This document shows positions 8,194 through 17,345 of a stretch of DNA of 64,000 nucleotides, in pieces. The DNA comes from Paenibacillus sophorae (GTDB lineage Bacteria; Bacillota; Bacilli; Paenibacillales; Paenibacillaceae). Made by a program: the position numbers and the translations under genes. The notes under the pieces were generated by a model. That model had not been told where the DNA came from and did not search any database. It saw only the letters and a program-made list of their open reading frames with translations. The stretch covers positions 3,410,001 through 3,474,000 of the forward strand of contig NZ_CP076607.1 of assembly GCF_018966525.1 (NCBI RefSeq). Direction: 5' to 3'. Position 1 is the stretch's first letter. The number at the start of each line of letters is the position of its first letter.

Positions 8194-9228
8194 GTGAATT
8201 TTGGCGCCCGCGTACTTAAAACGGGGCTTGCGGTAACGCTTGCCCTATATCTGGCCACGCTGCTGAAGTTCCCCTCGCCGACAGGTGCGGGAATAGCGGC
8301 CATATTCGCATTACAGCCGTCCATCTACAGGTCCTGGCGGCATTTTGTCGATCAGATTCAGACCAGTACAATCGGTGCGGTTATGGCGCTGCTTGGCGGC
8401 ATGCTGCTATCCAATCAGCCTATTGCGGTAGGGATTGTCTGCATTCTGGTTATCATGCTCAGCATGAAGATGAACCGGGCGGACACCATCGGGTTGACCC
8501 TTGTCACAGTCATATCCGTGATGGATGCATCCGGGCAGTGGGAGTTTGCGCTTAACCGGTTTTTGTTGCTGATGACGGGGGTCGTGTCCTCTTTCGTTAT
8601 TAACATCTTGGTTTTTCCTCCGAAGCCGCGGAAACAGTATATCAATCAGATCGAGAATGTATTTTCCAGCCTGTCCCTGCTGCTGCGGACCGCCGTCTCG
8701 CATGAAATGAAAGAGAGCGTGTTCCGGGATGAAAAGAACGCCCTCGAAGGCTCGATCCGCTCTCTAGCGGACAAATACGCCCTCTTTGAAGAAGAACAGA
8801 AACAGCTGCGAAAGCCCAAGTACAGTGAGACCAGACAAATGGTGGTTTATAAAAATTTGCTTTCATCCCTGCAAAAAGGCTATGAAGTGTTGGATGCGAT
8901 TGACAGACATTACTTTCAGGCGGAGCGGAGCGTGGAGACCAATGCAGTATTCGACCGGCACCTGGAGCTGCTGATCAAATACCATGAGCATATTTTGCTG
9001 AAGTTTCAGGATAAGATCAAACCGGGCATTTCGGAGACGGGGCCGCTTGGGGATGATAATGACAGCTTTCTGGAGTCGGTGGTTCAGGGTAATAAACACG
9101 GCAACGCAAGCCGGCTTCGGCTGGCGGTTGTCGCAGGTGCGGTCTATGATTACGGCTACCAGTTGGAACGTCTCGACAGGGTCGCGGATCAAATTAACCG
9201 GGGCTCAGAGGAAAAAGACAAGCTGTGA
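8194..9228 (+). CDS. Aromatic acid exporter family (FUSC/DUF939-like) membrane protein
   Basis: A 344-residue protein starting with GTG 8194 behind GGAGGG. The N-terminal half has four or five membrane helices including the family pattern 'GLAVTLALYLATLLKFPSPTGAGIAAIFALQPS' (seen here in pieces, with an early Pro-Ser-Pro kink) and 'GGMLLSNQPIAVGIVCILVIML'. The C-terminal half is a soluble helical domain. Related proteins (YgaE/ArAE group) are proposed efflux subunits (family knowledge). It is a single gene; the substrate is not deducible. Confidence 0.8.
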   Translation: MNFGARVLKTGLAVTLALYLATLLKFPSPTGAGIAAIFALQPSIYRSWRHFVDQIQTSTIGAVMALLGGMLLSNQPIAVGIVCILVIMLSMKMNRADTIGLTLVTVISVMDASGQWEFALNRFLLLMTGVVSSFVINILVFPPKPRKQYINQIENVFSSLSLLLRTAVSHEMKESVFRDEKNALEGSIRSLADKYALFEEEQKQLRKPKYSETRQMVVYKNLLSSLQKGYEVLDAIDRHYFQAERSVETNAVFDRHLELLIKYHEHILLKFQDKIKPGISETGPLGDDNDSFLESVVQGNKHGNASRLRLAVVAGAVYDYGYQLERLDRVADQINRGSEEKDKL

Positions 9229-9420
9229 TTGAGCGGGAGCAGCTAAAACTATGCTAAAAAAATCCGGTTCCCATCGGGGACCGGATCACTTGATTAGAAC
9301 GGTGAAAATTGTTAAAATGGAAAAATGCCATATAAAGCGAGAGTTATTTTACATAGATACTCTTAAAGATTATAACATGCTTTATATGTGGTGTCAACCT
9401 ATAAAAGGGGATGAGTCGCA

Positions 9421-11769
9421 GTGTCCATTAACGAAACCGAATGGAAAGAAGAACAGAATCGGGTAGACCGCGTTACCGGACTTCTGAAACGTCATATCCG
9501 GGCCCTCTCGGAGGAGCTGGGACTGCACCGCAGCGATGTGGTTGAGCTTCGCAAGGATTTCTGGGAAGAGGTAACCGTCAACTTCAGCAGCCCCGACGAT
9601 CTCGGCGAGACCTCCACAAGTCTGCGGCAGCAGGCTCAGGTCTTGTCGGAGCGCGAACGCCATCATTTGCAATCCAGCAAAGCGCTGAAAAAATATAAGA
9701 AGCTTGTCCTATCCCCTTACTTCGGACGCATCGATTTCGCTGAAGCGCCTGAAGGGGAGACGGAACGCATTTATCTGGGCATAGGCTCCCTCATGGAAGA
9801 TGACGGCACTTTTCTGATCTATGACTGGCGGGCGCCGATTTCAAGTCTGTATTATGACGGCGCGCCGGGAGCCGCATCCTTCGAGACCCCGGCAGGGACC
9901 GTAAGTGGAGAAATGAGCACAAAGCGCCAGTTCGTCATCGTGGACGGAAAGATTGAGGTGATGTTCGATACCGGCGTTACGATAGGAGACGAGCTGCTTC
10001 AGCAGGTGCTCAGCCACAGCGCAGACGACCGGATGAAGAATATTGTGGCCACAATTCAGAAAGAGCAGAACGCCATTATCCGCAACGACCGCAGCCGAAT
10101 GCTTGTTGTCCAGGGGGCTGCCGGCAGCGGCAAGACATCCGCTGCGCTCCAGCGGGTCGCCTATCTGCTGTACAAATACCGCGACACCCTCCAGGCCGAT
10201 CAAGTCCTTCTGTTCTCTCCGAATCCGCTGTTCAACAGCTATGTGTCCACCGTTCTACCCGAACTGGGCGAGGACAATATGCAGCAGACGACCTTCCAGA
10301 TATATTTGGAGCACCGACTGGGTCAAGAATTTCAGCTAGAGGATGTATTCACCCAGACGGAAACGCTGCTGAACAGCCCGGAAGGCCCCGAGACGGACGC
10401 CCGGAGGGACGGAATCGCCTATAAGTCCTCGGTTGCGTTTCTTGATGTCATTCGCAGCTATGCGTTCAGGCTGGAGCATGAAGGGATGCTCTTCAAGCCA
10501 TTGATGTTCCAGGGCCGGGCCATTGTGGGGAAAGATGAGATGGAGAGAAAGTTCTACAGCTATGACCCTTCCATCAGGCTGGCGAACCGGATCGACCTTA
10601 TGACCGGCTGGCTGCTGAAGAAGATCGCTGTGTTTAGCAGTGAGGAGCGCAGTGCGGCTTGGGTAGAGGATCAGATCGAGCTGCTGGACTCCGGTGAGTA
10701 CCACCGCGCTTATCAAATGATGAGGCGTAAGCAGCGGGGCAAGGAGGAGACGTTCGACGATTTTGAGATGGAAAAGGAAATGCTCGCCCGCTATGTGGTC
10801 AGCCAGCGCCTCAAGCCGCTGCGGGGTTGGGTCAAGCGCGGCCGTTTTGTCGACGCCAAAGGGTTATATTCCCGGCTGTTTCAAGACAGAGAGCTGCTCG
10901 AAAGCTTGAACGGCGGCACCGCGCTTCCGGAGAGCTGGAATGTGATCAGCAGACAGACAATGAATGCGCTGGCGGATGGCAATCTTTCGTACGAGGACGC
11001 CACGCCGTTCTTATATCTGAAAGAGCTCAGTCAGGGATTTCATACCAATACCGTCATTCGCCATGTGTTCGTGGATGAGGTACAGGATTACTCGCCGTTC
11101 CAGCTGGAATTTATGCGGCGCATGTTTCCAAGGGCCAAAATGACTGTGCTGGGCGATCTCAACCAGGCGATTTATGCCCAGGGAGAGGCGCTTGGCGAGC
11201 TGGCGGGACTGGTGAGCATTTACGGGGAAGAAAATACGGAAGTTGTGTCCCTGACGCAAAGCTATCGTTCCACCTATGAAATTGTTGAGTTTACTCGTTC
11301 GATGATCCCTGGCGGCGACCGGATTATTCCATTCAACCGAAGAGGGGAAGAACCTTTGTTAATGGAAGTATCCGATAGGGAAGAGTTGATCTCCCGGGTG
11401 GAAGAGGATATTCTGGACCTGCACTCCCAAGGCTATCATTACGTTGCGGTGATCTGCAAGACGGCTGAGGAAAGCGCCCGAATATATGGGGGTCTTAAAG
11501 ATAAACTATCGATACAGCTTGTGACCAAAGATACGCCGAATTTTCAGAAAGGAACGCTGGTTCTGCCGGCTTATCTGGCAAAAGGGGTCGAGTTCGACGC
11601 GGTGATTATTTGCGACGGCTCCGAGGAAAGCTATGGCAGAGAGAGCGAGCGGAAGCTGTTCTACACGGCCTGCACACGGGCGATGCATATCCTGCACATT
11701 TTTTACCTTGGGAAACCGAGCCGATTTATACCCGTCAAATCGCTGGAGACCGGTACTCATGTCCAATAA
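9421..11769 (+). CDS. helD: HelD-like RNA polymerase recycling ATPase
   Basis: A 782-residue UvrD/Rep-related ATPase of the HelD type, which in Bacillus subtilis frees stalled RNA polymerase from DNA and delta factor (family knowledge). An N-terminal coiled-coil arm (1-90, DRVTGLLKRHIRALSEEL...) precedes domain 1A with Walker A GAAGSGKT (232-239). A long insert follows, then Walker B FVDEVQD (about 550-556), GDLNQAIY, a QSYRST motif, and a C-terminal motif VI region YTACTRAMHIL. The start is GTG, with AAAAGGGG ten bases upstream. It is monocistronic with a weak terminator. Confidence 0.92.
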   Translation: MSINETEWKEEQNRVDRVTGLLKRHIRALSEELGLHRSDVVELRKDFWEEVTVNFSSPDDLGETSTSLRQQAQVLSERERHHLQSSKALKKYKKLVLSPYFGRIDFAEAPEGETERIYLGIGSLMEDDGTFLIYDWRAPISSLYYDGAPGAASFETPAGTVSGEMSTKRQFVIVDGKIEVMFDTGVTIGDELLQQVLSHSADDRMKNIVATIQKEQNAIIRNDRSRMLVVQGAAGSGKTSAALQRVAYLLYKYRDTLQADQVLLFSPNPLFNSYVSTVLPELGEDNMQQTTFQIYLEHRLGQEFQLEDVFTQTETLLNSPEGPETDARRDGIAYKSSVAFLDVIRSYAFRLEHEGMLFKPLMFQGRAIVGKDEMERKFYSYDPSIRLANRIDLMTGWLLKKIAVFSSEERSAAWVEDQIELLDSGEYHRAYQMMRRKQRGKEETFDDFEMEKEMLARYVVSQRLKPLRGWVKRGRFVDAKGLYSRLFQDRELLESLNGGTALPESWNVISRQTMNALADGNLSYEDATPFLYLKELSQGFHTNTVIRHVFVDEVQDYSPFQLEFMRRMFPRAKMTVLGDLNQAIYAQGEALGELAGLVSIYGEENTEVVSLTQSYRSTYEIVEFTRSMIPGGDRIIPFNRRGEEPLLMEVSDREELISRVEEDILDLHSQGYHYVAVICKTAEESARIYGGLKDKLSIQLVTKDTPNFQKGTLVLPAYLAKGVEFDAVIICDGSEESYGRESERKLFYTACTRAMHILHIFYLGKPSRFIPVKSLETGTHVQ

Positions 11770-11793
11770 ACCGGGGTTTCTCAAGCTGCAAAA

Positions 11794-11826
11794 TAAGGCT
11801 GTTCCTGATTATTCGGGAACGGCCTT
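11794..11826 (+). terminator. Terminator after helD
   Basis: AAGGCTGTTCC and GGAACGGCCTT pair (one G-T) around an AT-rich loop. The T-run is short. Confidence 0.5.
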
Positions 11827-11935
11827 CTTGCTGTTGAAGGGTCCCGCTTCATGCCCTCAAATGCAATATGAATAATTGGGCCGGAACGAACCACAATAAA
11901 TAATGTTTTGAACCAAGAGCAAAGGTGGTCCGAAG

Positions 11936-13219
11936 ATGAAAGATAAAAAATGGGATCTGCTGGCGCTGGCGTCTATCCCTCTGATCATGACGCTTGGAAA
12001 TTCGATGCTGTTGCCCGTGCTTCCTCAAATATCCCGAAAGCTTGCGATCAGTTCCTTTCAGGTCAGCATGATCATAACGGTATACGGTGTCGTCGCGATT
12101 ATTATGATCCCCGTTGCCGGGTATCTTTCCGACCGGTTCGGGCGCAAAGCCGTCATCCTTCCCAGTCTGATAATCGCCGCTCTCGGCGGAGGCGTGTCTG
12201 CGGTGGCCGCATGGTTAATGGATGGGATCTCCGCGTACTGGGTGATTCTGGGCGGGCGATTTTTGCAGGGGATCGGAGCGGCGGGGGCATTTCCCATCGT
12301 GCTGCCTTTTGTCGGAGATATGTTCAAGGATGAAGAGGAGGTAAGCAAAGGGCTCGGACTGATTGAAACCTCCAATACCTTCGGCAAAGTGCTCAGTCCT
12401 ATTCTCGGCGCTTTTCTGGGGACACTTCTATGGTTCCTGCCGTTTATCGCCATTCCTGCGCTCTGTCTGATGTCTTTTCTCCTGGTCGTGTTTTTGGTCA
12501 AAAGTCCAAAGATAAAAGAAAGCGAAACCTCCACTGTTCCACAGTTTCTCGCGGGCATCCGAAGCGTGCTGCATGAAAAAGGCCGCTGGCTGTACGCCAT
12601 ATTTGCCGTAGGCTGCATCTGCATGTTCGTCACGTTCGGCGTTCTCTTCTACCTGTCGGAGACGCTTGAATCGGTGTACCGGCTGCGCGGTGTGTTGAAA
12701 GGCCTTGTGCTGGCTATTCCGCTCGCACTGTTATGCCTGTCCTCTTACGGAGCCGGAAAAATAATCGGCAAAAACAAAAACTTGATGAAATGGATCGGAT
12801 TTGGAGGTATGGTGCTGCTCACGGCATCCATGGTGATCACAGGCTTTAATAAAGGGATTTACTATATGGTGGGATTTCTTGGACTTGCCGGCATCGGCAT
12901 TGGCGCCGCACTCCCTTGCCTGGACGCTCTGATCACCGAAAGTATTGAAAAAGAGAACCGCGGCACTATAACCTCCCTGTACAGCAGCATGCGGTTTATC
13001 GGGGTGTCGCTAGGGCCTCCGGCCGTTTCTCTGCTGATGGGCGCCGGTCACTGGGCGCTCTTCGGCACTATGGCGGCAGTCGGAGCTGTAGGAGGGCTGT
13101 TAACCTTATTCGCCATCAAACCGAGCAAAGGGGAAAAGGGAGAGAAAATCTCCCGTTACAAGGCGGACCCGACCGTTCCAAAGGCTGCCTTTGGGCGCAA
13201 GAACCGGTCCCCGGTCTAA
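11936..13219 (+). CDS. MFS efflux transporter (YmfD/bacillibactin-exporter-like)
   Basis: A 427-residue, 12-helix major facilitator. Seen: an N-terminal 'DLLALASIPLIMTLGNSMLLPVLP', the loop 2-3 signature GYLSDRFGRKAVILPS, and a second basic loop before helix 8. The N-terminus closely resembles the Bacillus siderophore/drug exporters YmfD and YitG by memory. Small-molecule export is likely; the cargo is unknown, and no siderophore genes are nearby. The ribosome site AAAGGTGG precedes ATG. The hydrophilic basic tail (SKGEKGEKISRYKAD...) is cytoplasmic. Confidence 0.85.
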   Translation: MKDKKWDLLALASIPLIMTLGNSMLLPVLPQISRKLAISSFQVSMIITVYGVVAIIMIPVAGYLSDRFGRKAVILPSLIIAALGGGVSAVAAWLMDGISAYWVILGGRFLQGIGAAGAFPIVLPFVGDMFKDEEEVSKGLGLIETSNTFGKVLSPILGAFLGTLLWFLPFIAIPALCLMSFLLVVFLVKSPKIKESETSTVPQFLAGIRSVLHEKGRWLYAIFAVGCICMFVTFGVLFYLSETLESVYRLRGVLKGLVLAIPLALLCLSSYGAGKIIGKNKNLMKWIGFGGMVLLTASMVITGFNKGIYYMVGFLGLAGIGIGAALPCLDALITESIEKENRGTITSLYSSMRFIGVSLGPPAVSLLMGAGHWALFGTMAAVGAVGGLLTLFAIKPSKGEKGEKISRYKADPTVPKAAFGRKNRSPV

Positions 13220-13323
13220 GCTTCGGGAACATCGCTAGTATCGCGGGCAGATCGTTTTCTCATGGCCCGAAGTTCCGTGACACTGCGATGATGCTTTTTT
13301 TCAGGTACATTGTGAACTCGACA

Positions 13324-13362
13324 TAAAAAGCTCTTGCCCGGCGGTTCGGGCAAGAGCTTTTT
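13324..13362. terminator. Bidirectional terminator
   Basis: AAAAAGCTCTTGCCCG and CGGGCAAGAGCTTTTT form a near-perfect hairpin with A- and T-runs on either side, between the convergent MFS and aldolase genes. Confidence 0.9.
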
Positions 13363-13379
13363 GGAATGCGGTTCAGTAA

Positions 13380-14042
13380 TTATTTCGGCTGTTTGGCAAC
13401 TTGGGGAACCGTCTCCCAGTCTTTAAGGAAACGTTCGATGCCATTGTCGGTCAGCGGGTGCTTCCACAAAGAAGGCAGCAGGGAACCCGGAATCGTGGCG
13501 ATGTGCGCTCCGGCGAGGGCGGCCTGCTCTACATGAGCGATATTTCTGATGCTGGCGGCAATGATCTCCGAGGAAAGACCGTAGTTGGTAAGGATGGTCT
13601 TCAGGTCTTTAATCAGCTTCATGCCGTCCACTCCGATGTCGTCCAGACGGCCGACGAACGGGCTGATAAAGGTAGCGCCCGCCTTGGCGGCCATAAGGCC
13701 TTGGGCTGCGGAGAAGATCAGGGTTACATTCGTTTTGATGCCCTTCTTCGTGAGCTCATAGCAGGCTTCCAGACCATCTTCCGTCATCGGCAGCTTGATT
13801 ACCACATTGGAGCCCCATTCGGCGATTTCGTATGCTTCTTCAAGCATTTCCGCCGCTTTCAGACCGATTACTTCGGCGCTGACAGGACCGGGAACGATTT
13901 CAACAATTTCTTTGATAACGTCTTTAAACAGTCTGCCTTCCTTGGCGATGAGCGATGGGTTTGTCGTAACGCCGTCCACCAAGCCAAGGCGTGTAATCCG
14001 CTTTATTTCATCAATATTTCCGGTGTCCAAGAAAAATTTCAT
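13380..14042 (-). CDS. fsa: Fructose-6-phosphate aldolase / small transaldolase
   Basis: A 220-residue TIM barrel of the FSA/TalC type. It interconverts fructose 6-phosphate with dihydroxyacetone and glyceraldehyde 3-phosphate, or acts as transaldolase in the pentose phosphate pathway (family knowledge). Seen: the opening [26 protein letters not shown], the Schiff-base lysine K83 in [11 protein letters not shown], and the [11 protein letters not shown] phosphate-binding stretch. AGAGGAGG is upstream of ATG 14042. It is a single gene, though rpiA of the same pathway lies about 1 kb away. Confidence 0.93.
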   Translation of the reverse strand: MKFFLDTGNIDEIKRITRLGLVDGVTTNPSLIAKEGRLFKDVIKEIVEIVPGPVSAEVIGLKAAEMLEEAYEIAEWGSNVVIKLPMTEDGLEACYELTKKGIKTNVTLIFSAAQGLMAAKAGATFISPFVGRLDDIGVDGMKLIKDLKTILTNYGLSSEIIAASIRNIAHVEQAALAGAHIATIPGSLLPSLWKHPLTDNGIERFLKDWETVPQVAKQPK

Positions 14043-14378
14043 TTCCTGTATCCTCCTCTGATTTCCAGATAGAATGTAAAGCAGTTTGGATAACTACATT
14101 ATGAGACATGGCAGTGAAAGATTCAACTGTTATTTTGATTATCTCAAACTAACTTTTATAATATAGGTATCGCTTTCATGTTGATGACCGGATATTCTGC
14201 AGAGACTGCCCGCTGCGCAGGAATGGGAGTAGAGCGGCGAGACGGTGCGAAAGGGGAAAAAAACACATTTTTTGCAGAAAAAAATCGCCGTTTGACATAA
14301 GGGGCATTTTCGCCCGGGGCTTGTCGTGTTAAGATTAATCGGCATGGCTAATTCCGTTAAGAGACGGCGGAAAGGAAG
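14043..14378. other. Intergenic region without recognised feature
   Basis: 336 bases between the divergent aldolase and acetyltransferase genes. A TTGACA at about 14294 has no -10 box at a workable distance. I see no RNA structure or ORF. Confidence 0.5.
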
Positions 14379-14861
14379 ATGGAAGTGGTTAACACCGAAG
14401 TGGAATATGTAATTGTAGACTCCGGCGATCCCGATCTGCGGCATTTAGTCGCCAGGCTGGACGAGGAGCTTCTGGAAAGATATCCGAAGGAGCGGATTTA
14501 CGGGGTCGATTTCGATCATCCCGATGTCCGCAGGATAACCTTTGTTATCGCACGCTGTCAGGGTGAAGCGATTGGCTGCGGAGGAATCCGTCCGCTGGAA
14601 GGCGCGGAACCGTCTGCAGTCGAGCTAAAGCGGTTCTTCGTGGACCGCAGCAGCCGCAAGCTGGGAATTGCCGCCGGCATGCTGAGATTCCTCGAGGACC
14701 GGGCACGCGCGGCCGGTTTCCGCGAAATGAGGCTGGAGACGGGCAGCGAGCAGCCGGAAGCGATTGCGTTATATATGAAGCACCGCTACCGGCCGATTGA
14801 CCGGTTCGGCCCTTATGCGGATGATCCGGCTTGTCTTTGCTTCGGCAAAAGCCTGGATTGA
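14379..14861 (+). CDS. GNAT N-acetyltransferase
   Basis: A 160-residue GNAT protein. Seen: the beta-4 strand AVELKRFFVDRSSRKLGIAAGML, which carries the acetyl-CoA pyrophosphate loop (R-K-x-G-I-A-A), and the following helix and beta-5 MRLETGSEQPEAIALYMKHRYRPIDRFG. GGAAAGGA precedes ATG. The acceptor substrate cannot be inferred. It is tail-to-tail with a small minus-strand gene only 11 bases away. Confidence 0.88.
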   Translation: MEVVNTEVEYVIVDSGDPDLRHLVARLDEELLERYPKERIYGVDFDHPDVRRITFVIARCQGEAIGCGGIRPLEGAEPSAVELKRFFVDRSSRKLGIAAGMLRFLEDRARAAGFREMRLETGSEQPEAIALYMKHRYRPIDRFGPYADDPACLCFGKSLD

Positions 14862-14872
14862 TCGACAGTCCG

Positions 14873-15070
14873 TCAGGCGTGATATTTGCCGACAGGCTCG
14901 TTCAGTACCCATTCCAGCATCATGATCATATCATCCAGCCGGGCAAGCTGTGAGGTCAGACCCGCACGCCCCGAATCGTCTTCCTTTAAGGGAGCGATAC
15001 GCGATTCCAAAGATCTGCGCTGGAGCGTCAACTCGTTAATTTTGGATTTGATCTGATTTTCGGTTCTCAT
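14873..15070 (-). CDS. Small coiled-coil protein, unknown function
   Basis: 65 residues, almost all predicted helix with heptad spacing (IKSKINELTLQRRSLESRI, SQLARLDDMIMMLEWVL), so a short coiled coil is likely. It has a good ribosome site (CAGGAGG) before ATG 15070. It is divergent from rpiA. The function is unknown; codon usage and the ribosome site support it being real. Confidence 0.65.
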   Translation of the reverse strand: MRTENQIKSKINELTLQRRSLESRIAPLKEDDSGRAGLTSQLARLDDMIMMLEWVLNEPVGKYHA

Positions 15071-15151
15071 CCGGAAATCCTCCTGAAAGTGATGAAATTA
15101 GGCAATACTCAGATACTAAACTATTATAACGGCAAATAGGGGTGTAACCAA

Positions 15152-15829
15152 ATGAACGCGAAGCAGTTGGCGGCGGAAGCGGCGGTTGAATATATACAGG
15201 ACGGTATGAAGGTCGGACTCGGCACGGGGTCCACGGCCTATTGGGCAATCCGCAAGCTGGGCGAACGCGTCGCCGAAGGATTGAAGATAACTGCAGTCGC
15301 GACTTCACGCGCTTCGGAGCAGCAGGCAAGAGAGCTTGGCATCCCGCTCGTGTCTTTTGGCGAGATTGACCGTCTGGACGTAACTATCGACGGCGCGGAC
15401 GAACTGGACGGAGAGCTTCAGCTCATCAAAGGCGGAGGCGGAGCGCTGCTGCGGGAGAAGATTGTAGCAAAAGGCAGCGACCGGATGATTGTAATCGCCG
15501 ATGAGAGCAAGGTGGTCCGGACGCTTGGGAAATTTCCGCTGCCGGTGGAAATCGTGCCGTTTGCCTGGGAATGGACTGTCGCGGATCTGGCAAAGCTCGG
15601 CTGCGTTCCGGAGCTTCGGCGCGACGGGGGAGACTTATATAAGAGTGACAATGGAAATTACATAGCAGACTGCCGGTTTGAAATCATTGAATCTGCTCCC
15701 GAGCTGGCTCTGGCTCTTCAGTCCATTCCAGGTGTTGTTGAGCATGGCCTGTTTATTGGGATAGCGGATATGGCGATAGTCGGAAAAAGCGACGGAAGTC
15801 TGCAAATCATCAATAGCGGAACAGCATAA
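15152..15829 (+). CDS. rpiA: Ribose-5-phosphate isomerase A
   Basis: Interconverts ribose 5-phosphate and ribulose 5-phosphate in the non-oxidative pentose phosphate pathway. 225 residues with the family motifs VGLGTGSTA (21-29), TIDGADELDG with the catalytic Asp, KGGGGALLREKIVA with the catalytic Glu and Lys, and FPLPVEIVPFAW. GGGGTG lies before ATG. It leads a run of three genes: VanZ starts two bases after its stop and a GNAT gene follows, all before one terminator, so co-transcription is likely. Confidence 0.96.
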   Translation: MNAKQLAAEAAVEYIQDGMKVGLGTGSTAYWAIRKLGERVAEGLKITAVATSRASEQQARELGIPLVSFGEIDRLDVTIDGADELDGELQLIKGGGGALLREKIVAKGSDRMIVIADESKVVRTLGKFPLPVEIVPFAWEWTVADLAKLGCVPELRRDGGDLYKSDNGNYIADCRFEIIESAPELALALQSIPGVVEHGLFIGIADMAIVGKSDGSLQIINSGTA

Positions 15830-15831
15830 GC

Positions 15832-16287
15832 ATGTTCATCTCTTATAAAGTCTGGATAAGGAGGGCCGCGACAGCATGCCTCATCGTCTATTCCGCCTGC
15901 CTGCTTTACTGGATGTTCCTCGGCTTTGGCCGAACTGCGCGCTATAGCCAGCCCATGCAATACAGTCTTGTTCCGCTAAGAACGATATGGTATTATCTTT
16001 CGGCTGGCGGTAAAATGCCATTATCCGTACGGCTGGTCAACCTGCTGGGCAACGTCGCCGTCTTCATTCCTTTTGGCATACTGATGCCTGCGGTCACTGG
16101 CCGGCTGCGTTCGGCCGCTGGTCTGGCCGTCCTGTTTATCCCGTGCATTACTGCGCTTGAGATTCTGCAAATGCTACTGCGCGCCGGGAGCTTTGATGTC
16201 GATGACATTCTGCTCAATCTGCTGGGAGTGTGGACCGGCTTCGGACTGCTGCGGCTGCCTTGCATAATGAAAAGAAGGAGATTGTGA
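15832..16287 (+). CDS. VanZ-like membrane protein
   Basis: 151 residues with four membrane helices and the VanZ pattern: an early 'SLVPLRTI' after helix 1, 'NLLGNVAVFIPFGILMP', and 'ALEILQMLLRAGSFDVDDILLNLLGVWTGFGL' near the end (motif DxDDxxxNxxG). VanZ of the teicoplanin cluster gave the family its name, but most members are of unknown function. It starts two bases after rpiA, so coupling of translation is likely. Confidence 0.88.
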   Translation: MFISYKVWIRRAATACLIVYSACLLYWMFLGFGRTARYSQPMQYSLVPLRTIWYYLSAGGKMPLSVRLVNLLGNVAVFIPFGILMPAVTGRLRSAAGLAVLFIPCITALEILQMLLRAGSFDVDDILLNLLGVWTGFGLLRLPCIMKRRRL

Positions 16288-16293
16288 ATAGAG

Positions 16294-16734
16294 ATGCTTA
16301 CCGATATTAAATCCAGGCTGGATTCTATTGAGGTGGAAGAATTATTGTCTTACGCCGTCATATCCGATCCCGGAGAACTCGAATCGGCCCGTGCGGAATA
16401 CAGGGCTGAAGCAGCCCTCCAACTGTATGGCTGGGAGGATGAGGAACTGCTGGTCGGCCTGATCGGCTTTGAAGAGACCGAGGACGGCTCTATCGATATC
16501 CGGCACATTGCCGTGCTCCCGGAGAACCGCGGAAAAGGTTATGCTCGCGGTATGATTTTGGAGCTGCTGACAGCCCGCAATCCCCGGTATGTGATCGCTG
16601 AAACCGAGGACGCGACGGTGGCTGATTTTTACCGCAGTCTGGGCTTTATGGTGTACTCTCTGGGAGAGACCGGTTCCGGTATCGAGCTGCTTCGCTGCGT
16701 TTACGAGGTGGAGGATTCGGAGGACGAAGAATAA
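16294..16734 (+). CDS. GNAT N-acetyltransferase
   Basis: A 146-residue GNAT fold with the acetyl-CoA loop HIAVLPENRGKGYARGMI and the C-terminal ETEDATVADFYRSLGFMVYSLG. It is the last gene of the rpiA-vanZ group, with AAGGAG upstream. The substrate is unknown. The tail is very acidic (VEDSEDEE). Confidence 0.88.
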   Translation: MLTDIKSRLDSIEVEELLSYAVISDPGELESARAEYRAEAALQLYGWEDEELLVGLIGFEETEDGSIDIRHIAVLPENRGKGYARGMILELLTARNPRYVIAETEDATVADFYRSLGFMVYSLGETGSGIELLRCVYEVEDSEDEE

Positions 16735-16741
16735 GGTTTTA

Positions 16742-16790
16742 GGGGACTTCCCGCATGTCATCGACGATGGCCGGCGGGAAGTCCCTTTTT
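16742..16790 (+). terminator. Terminator of the rpiA group
   Basis: GGGACTTCCCGC and a GCGGGAAGTCCC arm followed by TTTTT. Confidence 0.9.
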
Positions 16791-16810
16791 GTGTCCGGAT
16801 AGGACTGCGC

Positions 16811-16839
16811 TTGACTTTTCCAGCTGATCGAAATATAGT
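16811..16839 (+). promoter_or_regulatory. Sigma-A-like promoter of the MarR-MMPL operon
   Basis: TTGACT (16811-16816), a 17-base spacer, and TATAGT (16834-16839). The -10 box lies inside the palindrome at 16835-16855. Confidence 0.65.
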
Positions 16840-16855
16840 TTTACAATAAAACTAT
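16835..16855. promoter_or_regulatory. Probable MarR operator
   Basis: A perfect inverted repeat with 9-base arms (ATAGTTTTA and TAAAACTAT) around CAA. It overlaps the -10 box, so a bound dimer would block transcription. Autoregulation by the MarR protein just downstream is inferred from position and symmetry. Confidence 0.7.
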
Positions 16856-16892
16856 TCTACAAGCGAACTATTATCGGGAGGAGGCGATTATT

Positions 16893-17345
16893 TTGAACGA
16901 CGAGGCCAAACAGTGGATTAATCGCTATATCGACGCCTATCAGATTGTTACCCGGCGAATCAACGCCCGGATGAGAGAAAGCTTTGACCTGGGTCTGACG
17001 AGCGAACAGTTCCAGATTCTCAGGTTGATTGACGGGCAGCCCGGCTGCACCTCGACTTATCTGTCGGAAGCTTTATGCGTGGGCAAAAGTTCCATTACCG
17101 CAATGATCAACCGGCTGGCGGAGGCGGGCATCATTGAGCGGACCCGGGACGAGAACGACCGGCGGCTCGTTTATCTGGCGATCAGTGAGAATGGACGCGC
17201 CATATATGAAACAGCGGAAGAAAAGGTGCTGGAGGTCATCTCTCCCTATTTAATGAACTTCGATAAGGACAAGATCGAGCAGTTTATCACCATGTTCGAG
17301 AGATTGGCGCAATTAATGCAGGACCCGGGAGGAAGAAACGAATGA
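16893..17345 (+). CDS. MarR-family transcriptional regulator
   Basis: 150 residues starting with TTG 16893 behind GGGAGGAGG. The winged helix is visible: LTSEQFQILRLIDGQPGCTSTYLSEALCVGKSSITAMINRLAEAGIIERTRDENDRRLVYLAI, with the wing DENDRR typical of MarR. Flanking helices form the dimer interface. It is likely a ligand-released repressor of itself and the MMPL exporter, whose ATG overlaps its stop (ATGA at 17342-17345). Confidence 0.92.
   Translation: MNDEAKQWINRYIDAYQIVTRRINARMRESFDLGLTSEQFQILRLIDGQPGCTSTYLSEALCVGKSSITAMINRLAEAGIIERTRDENDRRLVYLAISENGRAIYETAEEKVLEVISPYLMNFDKDKIEQFITMFERLAQLMQDPGGRNE

Noticed and set aside
9262..9288. Hairpin AATCCGGTTCCC / GGGACCGGAT
   Set aside because: The T-run needed for termination is on the minus strand, where no gene ends; it may only be a mRNA-stabilising or chance structure.
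14294..14340. TTGACA as a promoter for the acetyltransferase
   Set aside because: The nearest -10-like sequence is more than 30 bases away.
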